Notes under the pieces: generated by a model
What the model was told of the DNA's origin: nothing
Databases searched by the model: none
The model's input: the letters and a program-made list of their open reading frames with translations, nothing else
Shown: positions 25,488 to 34,744 of the stretch, piece by piece
Position numbering within the stretch: position 1 is the first letter of the stretch
Layout of the letters: each line of letters begins with the position of its first letter
Made by a program: the position numbers and the translations under genes
Assembly: GCA_947446025.1 (NCBI GenBank)
Contig: CANFEY010000006.1
Span: forward strand, 51,004 to 115,003
DNA from: Bryobacterales bacterium
Lineage (GTDB): Bacteria; Acidobacteriota; Terriglobia; Bryobacterales; Bryobacteraceae
DNA length: 64,000 nt
Direction: 5' to 3'

Positions 25488-27050
25488 ATGTTTTCTTGGC
25501 CTTCGAGACTATTCGCGGCTGCCTTGCTGAGCACGCTGGCCTCCGCGCAGACGGCGGTACCCCGGGCGGCGAATGGTAAGCCGAACCTACAGGGCATCTG
25601 GCAGGCGCAGACGCGCGCGGCCTACGATCTTCAGGACCATGCGGCGCGCTCTGGGATGCCGGCTGGGCGCGGTGTGGTGGAAGGCGGAGCCATCCCCTAT
25701 TTGCCCGCTGCTGCGGCGAAGAAGCTGGCGCATTACGCGGACCGGAAGAACCTGGATCCGCTGAACAAGTGCTTCTTCCCGGGCGTTCCGCGCATTATGT
25801 ACATGGAGTCTCCGTTCCAGATTTTCCAGGGCGATGAACACGTGGCGATTCTGTTTGAGTGGACGCAGGTGTACCGGCTGATCTACACCAATGGCAAGGC
25901 TCCGCTGCATACCGTAGTGGATTCGTGGATGGGAGATTCGCGTGCGAAGTGGGAGGGCGACACGTTGGTGGTGACGGTGACGGGCCACAACGACAAAACG
26001 TGGTTCGACATGGCGGGCGACTTCCATAGCGACCAGCTGAAGGTGACGGAGCGTTACACGATGCTGGACGCGGACACGATCCGTTACGAAGCGACGATGG
26101 AAGATCCGAAGACGTTCTCGCGTCCGTGGAAGATCACGGTACCGATGGCGCGGCAGAAGGGCGCGGACCGGATTCTGGAGTTCCAGTGCCAGGCGGAGAA
26201 GGAAGAGGCTTCGGGTGATTTTGAGCGCGACTTGCGTACGTGGGCTCCGGAGCCGGGAACGCCCGCGTCTCCGCTGGGTCCGGTGCCGGCGCTGGGAGCT
26301 GGGGGCGTGTTGACGAACGTAGCTGCTGGGGCAAATATCCAGCGCATGACGGACGGGAAGCCGGACATCTCCGGCTACTTCCAGTCGAATGCGGGCGGGG
26401 CCAACTATGGTCTGGAAAAACACGCGCGCGACTTTCTGACGCCGGCGACGCAGGGTGTGATCATCGACCCGCCGGACCGGCTGTTGCCGTATCGCGACTG
26501 GGCGAAGGTGGAACGCACGGAGCGTGAGCTTCCGCATCGCGGGTATGACGATCCGACGGCGCATTGTTTTGTGGCGGGGCTGCCGAGATCGATGTATGTG
26601 CCCTCGCCGTTCCACATTCTGCAGGTGCCGGGTTACGTAGTGATTCTGCATGAGCGCATGTCGTGGCGCATTATCCGCATGAGTGGAGCGCATCTGCCCG
26701 ACAGCATCCGGCTGTGGCAGGGCGATTCGCTGGGGCGCTGGGAAAGCGATACGCTGGTGGTGGACACCACCAACATGAACGGCAAAACGTGGCTGAACGA
26801 AGTGGGCGAAGTGGTGAGCCACGCCCAGACCATCGTGGAGCGTTTTGTGCCAACAGCGGACGGTAAGATCACGTATCGCGCGACGATCAGCGATCCGATT
26901 CCGTACACCAAGCCGTGGACGATTGAACTGCCGCTGAACCGCGACAACGAAGAGCTGCTGGAGGTCGCCTGCCACGAAGACAATGGCGACCTGGAACATC
27001 TGAAGGACGTCCGCGACCAATTCCGCGCGCAACAGAAGAAGGGAAACTAA
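25488..27050 (+). CDS. Secreted two-domain protein of an acidobacterial expanded family
   Basis: 520 residues from ATG 25488, which gives the signal MFSWPSRLFAAALLSTLASAQ. The mature protein is an internal duplication. Each half runs GKP(N/D)-x-x-G, then C-F-x-(P/A)-G-(V/L)-P-R-x-M-Y, SPF-(Q/H)-I, G-x-x-x-x-W-E-x-D-TLVV, and -KTW-. Single-domain relatives are at 52722 and, decayed, at 23671. The family is abundant in Solibacter-like genomes but has no known activity; conserved Trp/His/Asp hint at ligand or carbohydrate binding. Followed by a DUF6152 gene after 5 bases, a repeated pairing in this group. Confidence 0.78.
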   Translation: MFSWPSRLFAAALLSTLASAQTAVPRAANGKPNLQGIWQAQTRAAYDLQDHAARSGMPAGRGVVEGGAIPYLPAAAAKKLAHYADRKNLDPLNKCFFPGVPRIMYMESPFQIFQGDEHVAILFEWTQVYRLIYTNGKAPLHTVVDSWMGDSRAKWEGDTLVVTVTGHNDKTWFDMAGDFHSDQLKVTERYTMLDADTIRYEATMEDPKTFSRPWKITVPMARQKGADRILEFQCQAEKEEASGDFERDLRTWAPEPGTPASPLGPVPALGAGGVLTNVAAGANIQRMTDGKPDISGYFQSNAGGANYGLEKHARDFLTPATQGVIIDPPDRLLPYRDWAKVERTERELPHRGYDDPTAHCFVAGLPRSMYVPSPFHILQVPGYVVILHERMSWRIIRMSGAHLPDSIRLWQGDSLGRWESDTLVVDTTNMNGKTWLNEVGEVVSHAQTIVERFVPTADGKITYRATISDPIPYTKPWTIELPLNRDNEELLEVACHEDNGDLEHLKDVRDQFRAQQKKGN

Positions 27051-27055
27051 AGACC

Positions 27056-27448
27056 ATGAACTTGAAATATTTGGGTGCAATTCTTGTGATCGCCGCCGGG
27101 ACGGTGGGGGCACATCATTCCTTCACGGCGGAGTTTGACCAGAACAAGCCCATCAAGCTGGAAGGCAAGGTCAAGGAGATGAAGTGGTCCAACCCGCACG
27201 CCTGGATTTATCTGGACGTGACGGATGCGGGCGGCAAGGTGACCACGTGGGCGCTGGAGACTGGGGCCGCGAATGCGCTGATCCGGCGCGGGTGGACGCG
27301 GGAGGCTTTGCCACCCGGCGTGGAGCTGAAGATGGATGGGTGGCAGGCTCGGAATGGGTCGCCCACTGCCAACGTTTCCAGCATTACGTTCAAGGACGGC
27401 AAGCGGCTGTTCGCTGGGTCGTCGAATGGTGAGGACAAGGGGAAGTAG
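27056..27448 (+). CDS. DUF6152 family exported protein
   Basis: 130 residues with signal peptide (MNLKYLGAILVIAAGTVGA) and the DUF6152 pattern: AHHSFTAEFDQNKPIKLEGKV, WSNPHAWIYLDV, GGKVTTWALETG, then KDGKRLFAG near the end. Predicted small OB/beta-barrel periplasmic protein. Five bases behind the two-domain secreted gene, so the pair is one transcript. Its TAG stop is the first triplet of the two-hairpin repeat element that follows. Confidence 0.85.
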   Translation: MNLKYLGAILVIAAGTVGAHHSFTAEFDQNKPIKLEGKVKEMKWSNPHAWIYLDVTDAGGKVTTWALETGAANALIRRGWTREALPPGVELKMDGWQARNGSPTANVSSITFKDGKRLFAGSSNGEDKGK

Positions 27449-27512
27449 CCCCACCGCGTAAGTGTGGGGCTTATGAGGAAGTATCGGCCTCACGCTTGCG
27501 CATGGGGTTAGC
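27446..27512 (+). repeat. Two-hairpin intergenic element, copy 1 (between convergent genes)
   Basis: Hairpin 1 is AGCCCCAC-cgcgtaag-t-GTGGGGCT. After a 12-14 base spacer a second half-palindrome reads CCTCACGCTTGCGCATGGGGTTAG. The same architecture recurs at 42375-42438. The element begins with the TAG stop of the plus gene and ends at the TAA stop of the minus gene. It may serve as a bidirectional terminator. Confidence 0.75.
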
Positions 27513-29718
27513 GGCGGTACTTGAAGGTCAGCGTTGTTTCTTCGTCCATGACCAGCGCTCGGGCGAACTGGTAGGAATTGCCGGTGCGCGGGACGTTGAC
27601 GGAGATAGGCAGGACTCCGGCGACGCGCTGTTGCAGGTTTGAGACGTTGCTTGAGCGCGGGATTACCGGCAGCGGGGGAATCCTTGGCGCTGGGGCGGAG
27701 CGAGTCTGTTGGGAATCGAAACGGAAGGTTTGCGACATTTCCGCGGATTCGGCCTTCAGCAACGAAGTCTCAGCCATCACGGTGACGGATTCCGTGGTCG
27801 CCCCAACCTCCAGAACCGCGTTGGCGGTTGTCACGCGTGCGGGGTTGTAGTCGAGTTCGCGCACGTAAATCTTGAATCCGGGCACGTTGACCATGACGGA
27901 CAGTCTTTCCGGCGGCAGATTAGAGATAGCCCAACGGCCTGAGGCGTCGCTTCGGGCGTTATAGGTTGCTCCGGTTCCGATTACGCGCACGTCGATTCTG
28001 GCGCTCGCAATGATTCCGCCCGCAGGGTCCACAACGACGCCGCCGAGCACACCGGGCCGAAGCGTCTCCGCATTTGATCCCAGCGCCATCACGGGCAGTG
28101 ACAGCAGCGCGGCGTTATCGAGCGACACTTCGCGCGCGTCTTCGCCGGTGGAGGCACGCAGCAAGAGTGCGGAGATCGCGTTGCCCGCAAAGTCCGCCAC
28201 CTTGTAGCGTTGCGGCAGAAACACTTCCCACTGCATCTGGCCGATAGGGATGTCCATCTTTGGCAGGGTCAGCTCGGCGTCGCCTTTCTTGGCGAAGGGA
28301 GCGCCTGCGTGCAGGAACACGAAGGTCACCTGATAGGCATCCGTTGGACGGAAGCCTGCGCGCAGCAGCGGGACCCGGTTGCCGTCCGCGCCTTGCACGG
28401 GCTTGACCTTCTCTCCGGCCACGTCGGCGGAGAGGATGGATGCGCCGGCGGGGAGTTCCAGCTTGAGGAATGGTTGGGCTTTGTTCTTGACGGTCAACTT
28501 GACCTCGGTGAGTGACCGGCCTTCGCTGGTGACCAGCGTGGTGACGACAGCGCGTTGCGCGACGGCGGCGACGAGGGCACTCTCCGGGAAGCGGACCCAT
28601 TCGAGCGCCACTGCGGGCGCTTCGGCGGGGCGTTTCTGATAGCGGAACGCGGCGTGCAGGGTTGTGTTCGCGAGGCTGCGGAGGGTGTCATGGGTTTCCT
28701 TGAGGTCGATGCGCTGCAGGCCGCCTTTTTCGCCCGCCGTCAACTCCATCGCACCCTGGCCTTCGATGAGGACCTCTCCGGTTTCGCGCTGCGTGCCGGT
28801 GAAGGTAAGCAGAGGGACCTCGATTTGTTTTGACATACTTTCGCGCGAGAAGGAGATGAGGAACTCATGCGCGCGGGCCGCTGGATCACTCACCGTGAGC
28901 AGCAGCGTGGTGCCTTGCATCTCGTTACCGGAAACCGTGGGACCGGTGGCTCCGGTTAACTCAAAACCCGTGGGGATGGGCACGCGGAACTGCGATGGCT
29001 CGCCTTGCACCACGGTGATCGCGGTGAGCGCCGCTACGGCGACGTCGTTCTCTGAGACCGAAACCAGGGTCTTCACGTCAGAGAGGAAACGCACTTCCTT
29101 GGGGGCGGCGGTCGAATTGAGGCGCGCGGCCCACCAGATATTGCTGATCTGGCCGGGAACCAGCACGGCCTCAACCGTAGTGCGGCCGTTGCTTGTAGTC
29201 CGCGACGTGATGATCCCCGGCGTGAGATTCACCAGCGTCTGCGCGCCAGGGACCACCAGCGTCAAGCGCACGGCTCCGGCGGACGGGGCGGGAAGGTTGA
29301 AGGACGCGCGGCCGGCTTCCGTGTTTAGCGGCAACGCGGTGGTCAGCGTGACGTCGAAGGCGCCGGGTCCGGGCAAGAGCGCGGAATGAATTCCGCTGGC
29401 CTGTTCCAGAGGCAGATCGGCGCCGCTGCGTTGTGCGTCGGTGACGATGAAGCCGGTGACCAGCGGGACCTTGCTGTTGCCGGAGGAGAGCGTCTCGCCA
29501 TGGAGCGCGACGGTGCCGGCCACGGATTCAGCCTGCACGGAGAGTAAGACTTCCGCGCTCTTGAGCAAGTGTCCGATAGGCGCGGCCTCAGGCGAACGCG
29601 GAGGGCGGGCGGCGCGTTCCACCAGTGCGTTGTATTCGTCCGACGGAAGAGCGACGTTGCCCGGCGCAGGGACGACCTGCGCGAACGCAACGGTGGAAAA
29701 TACGGCGGTCAGTAGCAT
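27508..29718 (-). CDS. Large exported protein of unknown function with C-terminal carboxypeptidase-regulatory-like domain (tandem paralogue 2)
   Basis: 736 residues from ATG 29718, 2 bases after the upstream gene stop, with AGGGAGG about 10 bases upstream. The ORF-track 874-codon version starts inside the upstream gene and is rejected. A short signal (MLLTAVFSTVAFAQ) leads to YNALVERAARPP, shared in pattern with the upstream paralogue. Then come long beta-sandwich-like regions and, near residue 560-650, a CarboxypepD_reg-type domain (GVVVDPAGGIIASARIDVRV, GRWAISNLPPERLSV) like the N-terminus of acidobacterial TonB-dependent receptors. No receptor barrel follows. Perhaps an outer-surface or adhesin-like protein. 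Confidence 0.7.
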   Translation of the reverse strand: MLLTAVFSTVAFAQVVPAPGNVALPSDEYNALVERAARPPRSPEAAPIGHLLKSAEVLLSVQAESVAGTVALHGETLSSGNSKVPLVTGFIVTDAQRSGADLPLEQASGIHSALLPGPGAFDVTLTTALPLNTEAGRASFNLPAPSAGAVRLTLVVPGAQTLVNLTPGIITSRTTSNGRTTVEAVLVPGQISNIWWAARLNSTAAPKEVRFLSDVKTLVSVSENDVAVAALTAITVVQGEPSQFRVPIPTGFELTGATGPTVSGNEMQGTTLLLTVSDPAARAHEFLISFSRESMSKQIEVPLLTFTGTQRETGEVLIEGQGAMELTAGEKGGLQRIDLKETHDTLRSLANTTLHAAFRYQKRPAEAPAVALEWVRFPESALVAAVAQRAVVTTLVTSEGRSLTEVKLTVKNKAQPFLKLELPAGASILSADVAGEKVKPVQGADGNRVPLLRAGFRPTDAYQVTFVFLHAGAPFAKKGDAELTLPKMDIPIGQMQWEVFLPQRYKVADFAGNAISALLLRASTGEDAREVSLDNAALLSLPVMALGSNAETLRPGVLGGVVVDPAGGIIASARIDVRVIGTGATYNARSDASGRWAISNLPPERLSVMVNVPGFKIYVRELDYNPARVTTANAVLEVGATTESVTVMAETSLLKAESAEMSQTFRFDSQQTRSAPAPRIPPLPVIPRSSNVSNLQQRVAGVLPISVNVPRTGNSYQFARALVMDEETTLTFKYRR

Positions 29719-29720
29719 CC

Positions 29721-31565
29721 TCACTTCACACCTCCCTTTTTGTCTTTCTGGTAGCTGAACTCCAACACCGCGCCTAGTCCTTCGCCGGTCAACTCGGAGA
29801 CCAGGAATGCCGACGGACCAACGGAAGGAAACGTGACGCGCGCGGGCAACGCCTCGGCTGCTTTGCGGTTCCCTGCCCGGTTGCGGTACTGCTCGATCAA
29901 CGCCTGCGTGGAGGCCTGGGCGGGAGAGCCATTCACGCGCGCCGCGGCGTTCTCCAGCACTGTGGCCGCGTTCAGGACTTCGGATGCGGCGGGTTCGTAG
30001 TCCTGCATGCGGAACGCGCCGGGATCGACAGCGAGCCGGTAGAGCGGGGGGAAATACAGCACTAAGCCGGTGCGCGAGACGGGCAGATCGAGCACCGGGA
30101 GCGCGAGCGAGGCGTGGCCTTTTTCGAGCCACGCGGTGCCGCGTAGGGAGTACAGGATTTCGATGGCGAAGGGCGGGGCTTCGTCCCCGGCGCGCCCCTT
30201 GGCCAGCGGGAAGAGCAATCCTCCGTTAGGCGCTTCGCCCGGACGGACAGGGCGGCCTGTCAAGGATGAACTCCATACCTGGGCTCCGGCGGGGAGCGTG
30301 ATGCCCACGAAGTTGCGCTGGTTGTTGCGGACCGCGTAGCGGGCTTGCACCAGCGTCTTCCCCTCCGCGGTCAGCAGCACGCGGTAGCGAGCCTCTTCTA
30401 TGTTGGCGGTGAGCACGGCTTGCTGCGCGTAGCGGGCGACGTCCACGCTCAGCGAGCGCGACGGCGCGCCTGCCCGGAGGCGGAACGCCGAGAGCGACGG
30501 CGACTGCCGGGCAGCAATGCTTGCGCCCAGTTCGGCTGCATCGGCGGGATCTAAACCTTGCGGGCGTGTGGCTTTGATTTCGCCCGCGCCCAGAATTTCC
30601 ACGGCCACGCTGCCGGATTCGCGCTCCACGTCGAGCACTTGCAGCAGCGGGATGGTCATGGTCCCATCGCGCGGCAGGCGGGCTTCGGCTTGGATGAGGA
30701 ATTTGGCGGCGCGATCCACGGGGTCAAGGAAATGGATGATCAGCTCGCCGTTGCGGAGGTCCCAATCGGCGACGTTGGCTCCAGGAACCTGGTTGATGGT
30801 CAGCGCAGCGGGGACTTGCATGCGGAGCTCAGTGGCCGCGCCCCGCAATACTTCCAGCTCGACTTCGGCGTTGAGCGTGGACCCATCTTCGCCGGCTCCG
30901 AACAGCTGCATCAGGGACGCCTTCATTCGTGTGGGCAGCTCCTCGCGGCGTTCTTCGATCTTCTTGCGCCAGGTGAAACCCAGGGGCTCAGATCCACGGG
31001 CGTAGGCGAGCCAGCGGGTGGGGGAACTTTCCTGGAGCACGCCGCCGGTCACGTTTACCTGGACGTCGGAGCCGGGGGGCAACACTGCGGCGGCGGTGAT
31101 TCCGGAGCTGCCCGCAGGCAGCCAGAGCCGTTCTTCGCCACCGGACGAAACGACTGCGAAGGCGACGTCCAAGGCCAGCACGGAGCGCCCGCGGCGGGAA
31201 AGCAGCGCGGTGAGTTGTCCGGCGCGATCCGGGGTCAGCGAGACGATTTCGCCGTTGACGCGGGCTTCGCGCACCAGCAGGCCTTGCGGGATCGGCACGC
31301 GCACCCAACCGTCGGTGAGCACATCCACGGTGAGGCTGGCGCGGCCTGTGGCGACGGCCGCCTCTACGCGAAGGTCGTAGTCGACGCGGGTCAGGACGGC
31401 GCGTGCCGCTGGCGGCTCAGGCGGGAGTTCCGCGGGGAATGCCCGGCCTCGCAGCGCGTCGTAATCTCGAACTGGGATGACCACCCATCCGGGTGAGCGG
31501 GGCGCATCCTCCGCCTGTATCCATAAGGAAGAAACAAGTACCACGACCGCGTACAGCTTCGCCAT
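29721..31565 (-). CDS. Large exported protein of unknown function (tandem paralogue 1)
   Basis: 614 residues from ATG 31565 (AAGGAG 8 bases upstream), with signal MAKLYAVVVLVSSLWIQA. The mature part starts with PVRDYDALRGRAFP and continues as a beta-rich protein. Short patterns are shared with the downstream protein: D/E-Y-x-A-L-x-x-R-A, LLT/KRVD/E, a VP-x-P-x-G start of domain, and ALPVLDLPVS/TLPKMDIPIG near the C-terminal third. No catalytic motif, lipobox or anchor found. The pair forms a two-gene minus-strand operon ending in the 27446-27512 element. Confidence 0.65.
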   Translation of the reverse strand: MAKLYAVVVLVSSLWIQAEDAPRSPGWVVIPVRDYDALRGRAFPAELPPEPPAARAVLTRVDYDLRVEAAVATGRASLTVDVLTDGWVRVPIPQGLLVREARVNGEIVSLTPDRAGQLTALLSRRGRSVLALDVAFAVVSSGGEERLWLPAGSSGITAAAVLPPGSDVQVNVTGGVLQESSPTRWLAYARGSEPLGFTWRKKIEERREELPTRMKASLMQLFGAGEDGSTLNAEVELEVLRGAATELRMQVPAALTINQVPGANVADWDLRNGELIIHFLDPVDRAAKFLIQAEARLPRDGTMTIPLLQVLDVERESGSVAVEILGAGEIKATRPQGLDPADAAELGASIAARQSPSLSAFRLRAGAPSRSLSVDVARYAQQAVLTANIEEARYRVLLTAEGKTLVQARYAVRNNQRNFVGITLPAGAQVWSSSLTGRPVRPGEAPNGGLLFPLAKGRAGDEAPPFAIEILYSLRGTAWLEKGHASLALPVLDLPVSRTGLVLYFPPLYRLAVDPGAFRMQDYEPAASEVLNAATVLENAAARVNGSPAQASTQALIEQYRNRAGNRKAAEALPARVTFPSVGPSAFLVSELTGEGLGAVLEFSYQKDKKGGVK

Positions 31566-31841
31566 ATCTGACTCCTTCGCGTGAGTGGTGAAGGAGTGCA
31601 GACACACGTCTGGCGTGAGCGCTGGACGCGAATTTCCGGCACGGACCCCTTGTAGCGGGAGCTGATTTAACCTCCGCTTTCACCCTCAGTGGCGCCAGAA
31701 TACACCCGAATGGCAGTGGTGGCAAGAACTATTTTTGGGTTTGGTTAGTACCGTCTGACCGCTCCCTAATGGTCGCGGTTCGGTGGGGGGCGTGTTACCG
31801 AGCGGCGTGCGTGAGCAAGCGGTAGCCGGAAGCGTTTGCGG

Positions 31842-32960
31842 CTAGAGTGAGCGTAGTTCGACGCGGGACTGGCTACCCCACTTTGCGGTTTGGCGGCGGA
31901 GGTGGGGAGGGGCGGTGTTGGCGGCTTCGATGGCGCGCTCAAAGGCGGAGCGGGCATCGGTGGCGCGGTTCGAGGATTTGTGGACGCGGCCCAGCCAGTA
32001 GAGGCCTTGCGGGTCATACTCGCGGCGCTCGACGTAGGTTTCGAGTTGCGTGCAGGCCTGGTCCAAATTGTTGAGCGCGAAATTTGTGGCTCCCAGATCA
32101 CGCCAGACTTCGCTGGAGCTGTGCTTCTGATCGAGAGCGTGGGCCTTGGCTATGTGACTCAACGCATCTTCGAATCGATTCTGCTCGCGGGCGATGACGC
32201 CGAGCTGGTGGTGCGCGCCGGGGTCGGCTGGATCGATCTGGGCGGCCTTGCTGAAGCGCGCGATGGCTTCGGTGTAGTTGCGGCGTTCCTGATAAATGAG
32301 GCCGAGCTGGTATTGCGCGTCGGCGTCGTGGGGGTTGAGGGTGGAAGCTTCCAGGTTGCGGCGGAAGTTCTGGCGGGAGCGCAGACCATTGCCGAAGCCG
32401 TCGGCATAGGAACGCAGGACCGGGTAGAGCCAGATCAGCATGAAGGGCGAGAGAAAGAAGTACGGAACGCCGCCGAGTTGATCCCATCCGAAGTAGCCGC
32501 CGATGGCGACGGCACATGCTCCAGCGGCGGTGGCGATGGCTTGCGGGATGCTGGCTCCGGTAACGGCTTGGATGGCGAAGGCGGAGAGAATGAGGAAGTA
32601 GGCAATGGCCGCGATGCGTGCAATGGTGAGGGCCTGCGGGGCGAGCCAGACGAGGAGCAAGATGGGCAGGTGCGCGGCGGTCCAGGCGATGAGCGTGCAG
32701 GCCAGCATGGGGGCGTAATCGCGCTGGAGGGCGACGCCCATGCTGCCGCGTCCCAGCCAGGAGGCGGTGATGAGGACAGCGGCGGGCGCGAACAGGAAGG
32801 CCACGGGGGCGAGGCTCGAGAGCGACTGCATGGCGACAGCGACGATGGCGGCGGCGACGGCGGCGAAAAGCAGGCTGCCGGTATCGAGCATGGCACCGAA
32901 GGCTTTCGTGGGCTGGACGTAGACGCGCAGGAGGATCTTGAGCTGGTCCAGCATTTCCAA
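31842..32960 (-). CDS. Yip1-like membrane domain plus TPR protein
   Basis: 372 residues. The N-terminal about 190 residues hold five or six membrane helices with a Yip1-domain-like start (ILLRVYVQPTKAFGAM). The C-terminal half is four to five TPR units, e.g. ADAQYQLGLIYQERRNYTEAIARFSKAAQIDP and the next copy with PGAHHQLGVIAREQ. A membrane-anchored TPR scaffold is the likely role. Unrelated to the divergent TIGR03435 gene 60 bases away; both promoters must sit in that gap. Confidence 0.75.
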   Translation of the reverse strand: MEMLDQLKILLRVYVQPTKAFGAMLDTGSLLFAAVAAAIVAVAMQSLSSLAPVAFLFAPAAVLITASWLGRGSMGVALQRDYAPMLACTLIAWTAAHLPILLLVWLAPQALTIARIAAIAYFLILSAFAIQAVTGASIPQAIATAAGACAVAIGGYFGWDQLGGVPYFFLSPFMLIWLYPVLRSYADGFGNGLRSRQNFRRNLEASTLNPHDADAQYQLGLIYQERRNYTEAIARFSKAAQIDPADPGAHHQLGVIAREQNRFEDALSHIAKAHALDQKHSSSEVWRDLGATNFALNNLDQACTQLETYVERREYDPQGLYWLGRVHKSSNRATDARSAFERAIEAANTAPPHLRRQTAKWGSQSRVELRSL

Positions 32961-33020
32961 CGATTCTACCTGAATCCGCGCGGGGGTTGCGCGCGCAGCG
33001 GTGCTGCGGTATTAACGAGC

Positions 33021-33866
33021 ATGCTCAGATGCGCCCTGCTGTTGGTCTTTGTGTTCACGGTGCGCGGACAAAGTTTCGAGGCGGCGACGGTGAAGCCGGC
33101 GTCACCGAATGGGCGGCTATCGGCTATGCCTGCCATGCTCCAGAACGGTCCCGCTGGAGACGGGATTCGATTTCAAGGGGGGCCGGGGAGCAGTACTCCG
33201 GATCGGATCGACTACGTCAGCGCCAGCCTGAAGCCGTTGCTTGCCCGGGCGTACGACGTGAAGACCGACCAGGTTTCGGGGCCCGATTGGCTCGGTGACG
33301 AACGCTTCGATGTGCAGGCGACGATGGCTCCTGGGACAAATGCTGCGCAGTTGCGGGTGATGTTGCAGCAGTTGTTGGGCGAACGGTTCCAGGTCCGCAT
33401 ACATCGCGAAACGAAGCCGTTGCGCGCTTATCTGTTGACCGTGATCAAGGGCGGGTCGAAGTTGCAAGCCGCGAAGAAATTGCCCGAATACAAGGACGAC
33501 GAAGAAGCCAAGGCGGCGCGGGAAAAAAGCGGGAGGGAAGCGCTGGAGGCTATGGTTGCGAGAAACGCGGAGTCGGGTCCGTTCAATAGCATGGGGCACG
33601 CCAGTTCCACGGTGGCCAAACTCGCCGACCGGCTAAGGCGGGAACTGGAGCGACCCGTGATCGACAAAACGGGGATCGACGGCATCTACTCTTACAATTT
33701 GGAATGGGCCCCCGACGGAGCGCGCACGCGGGACGGTGCTCCCTCCACGCTCCCATCCATCTTTGCCGCCGTGGAAGAGCAGCTCGGCCTGCATTTGCAG
33801 GCGGAGACGGTGCAGTCCGAAATCCTGGTGATCGACAGCGCCCAACGGGTCCCCGCCGAAAACTAG
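33021..33866 (+). CDS. TIGR03435 family exported protein
   Basis: 281 residues from ATG 33021, with a signal peptide (MLRCALLLVFVFTVRGQ). TIGR03435 landmarks are FEAATVKP right after the signal, DYVSASLKPLLARAYDVK, QVSGPDWLGDERFDVQAT, and MLQQLLGERFQVRIHRET. The C-terminal part has RPVIDKTGIDGIYSYNLEW. The family is strongly expanded in Solibacter and other Acidobacteria and sometimes fused to M56 sensor peptidases; function unknown. The 659-codon ORF in the track is a read-through on the antisense of the TPR gene. Confidence 0.9.
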   Translation: MLRCALLLVFVFTVRGQSFEAATVKPASPNGRLSAMPAMLQNGPAGDGIRFQGGPGSSTPDRIDYVSASLKPLLARAYDVKTDQVSGPDWLGDERFDVQATMAPGTNAAQLRVMLQQLLGERFQVRIHRETKPLRAYLLTVIKGGSKLQAAKKLPEYKDDEEAKAAREKSGREALEAMVARNAESGPFNSMGHASSTVAKLADRLRRELERPVIDKTGIDGIYSYNLEWAPDGARTRDGAPSTLPSIFAAVEEQLGLHLQAETVQSEILVIDSAQRVPAEN

Positions 33867-33931
33867 AATTTTACGTGGAAAGGCCGCCTGCGCTATTCTA
33901 AGTTTTTACCCCGAATTCTCAAGGAGCACGA

Positions 33932-34741
33932 ATGGCCTCGATAGATGTCCCGCTAAAGGATGGCGGGTTTGGTTCCACACGGCGCACGGACAACTGGTGG
34001 TTGGAGCCGCTGCTGATTTTCCTGGGATACGCCCTGTTCCTGGGCTATTCCAACTACGCGGTGTTCACGCCGATGTGCGGACCGACGCAGCCTTGTTACG
34101 AGGTGCCGGGGACGAATTACTTGTCGCCGATGTACTCGCCGCTGCTGTTCACCTCCGCGCCGTCGTGGTGGCCTGGGTTCATTCCGTTCTCGGCGGCGAT
34201 GCTGATTTTGTGGGCTCCGGCGGGCTTTCGCTTCACTTGCTACTACTATCGTGGCGCTTACTACAAGGGCTTCTGGGCTGACCCGCTGTCGTGCGCTGTG
34301 GGTGAGCCGGGCTTTCGCGGCAAGAATTATCGCGGGGAGCGTAAGTTTCCGCTCATCATGCAAAACATCCACCGCTACTTCCTTTACTTGGCCATCGTCT
34401 TCATCGTCCTGCTCACTTGGGACGCGTGGCGCGCGCTGTGGTTTCCGGTGGCGGGTGGGGGCGAAGTGTTCGGCATCGGATTGGGCACGCTGATCATGAT
34501 CGGCAACCCGATCCTGCTGGGCTTGTATGCTTTCGGATGCCACTCCTTCCGGCACTTGATCGGCGGGCGCAAGGACGTGATGAGCGGCTCTTCGGTGACC
34601 AAGAGCTGCTACGACTGCGTATCGCACTTGAACAAGAACCACATGAAGTGGGCGTGGATTTCGATGTTTTACGTGGGCGGCGTCGACCTGTACATTCGTC
34701 TGTGCGCGGCGGGCACGATTACTGATTTGAGGATTCTCTAA
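33932..34741 (+). CDS. Succinate dehydrogenase membrane anchor/cytochrome subunit (Sdh1 type)
   Basis: 269 residues, about five membrane helices, with His residues in membrane-proximal positions (MQNIHRYF, FGCHSFRHLIGG, SHLNKNHMKWAW) that could bind heme and quinone. Length and layout match the single large anchor seen in mycobacterial Sdh1 and in Acidobacteria, rather than the small SdhC/SdhD pair of E. coli. A strong AAGGAG lies before the ATG. First gene of the three-gene operon anchor-flavoprotein-iron-sulfur. Confidence 0.85.
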   Translation: MASIDVPLKDGGFGSTRRTDNWWLEPLLIFLGYALFLGYSNYAVFTPMCGPTQPCYEVPGTNYLSPMYSPLLFTSAPSWWPGFIPFSAAMLILWAPAGFRFTCYYYRGAYYKGFWADPLSCAVGEPGFRGKNYRGERKFPLIMQNIHRYFLYLAIVFIVLLTWDAWRALWFPVAGGGEVFGIGLGTLIMIGNPILLGLYAFGCHSFRHLIGGRKDVMSGSSVTKSCYDCVSHLNKNHMKWAWISMFYVGGVDLYIRLCAAGTITDLRIL

Positions 34742-34744
34742 CCA

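Noticed and set aside
27508-30132. 874-codon minus ORF
   Set aside because: The first 138 codons overlap the upstream exported paralogue in another frame and are Arg-rich; the signal peptide and SD support ATG 29718.
31890-33866. 658-codon plus ORF upstream of the TIGR03435 gene
   Set aside because: The upstream part is antisense to the Yip1/TPR gene; the signal peptide begins at 33021.
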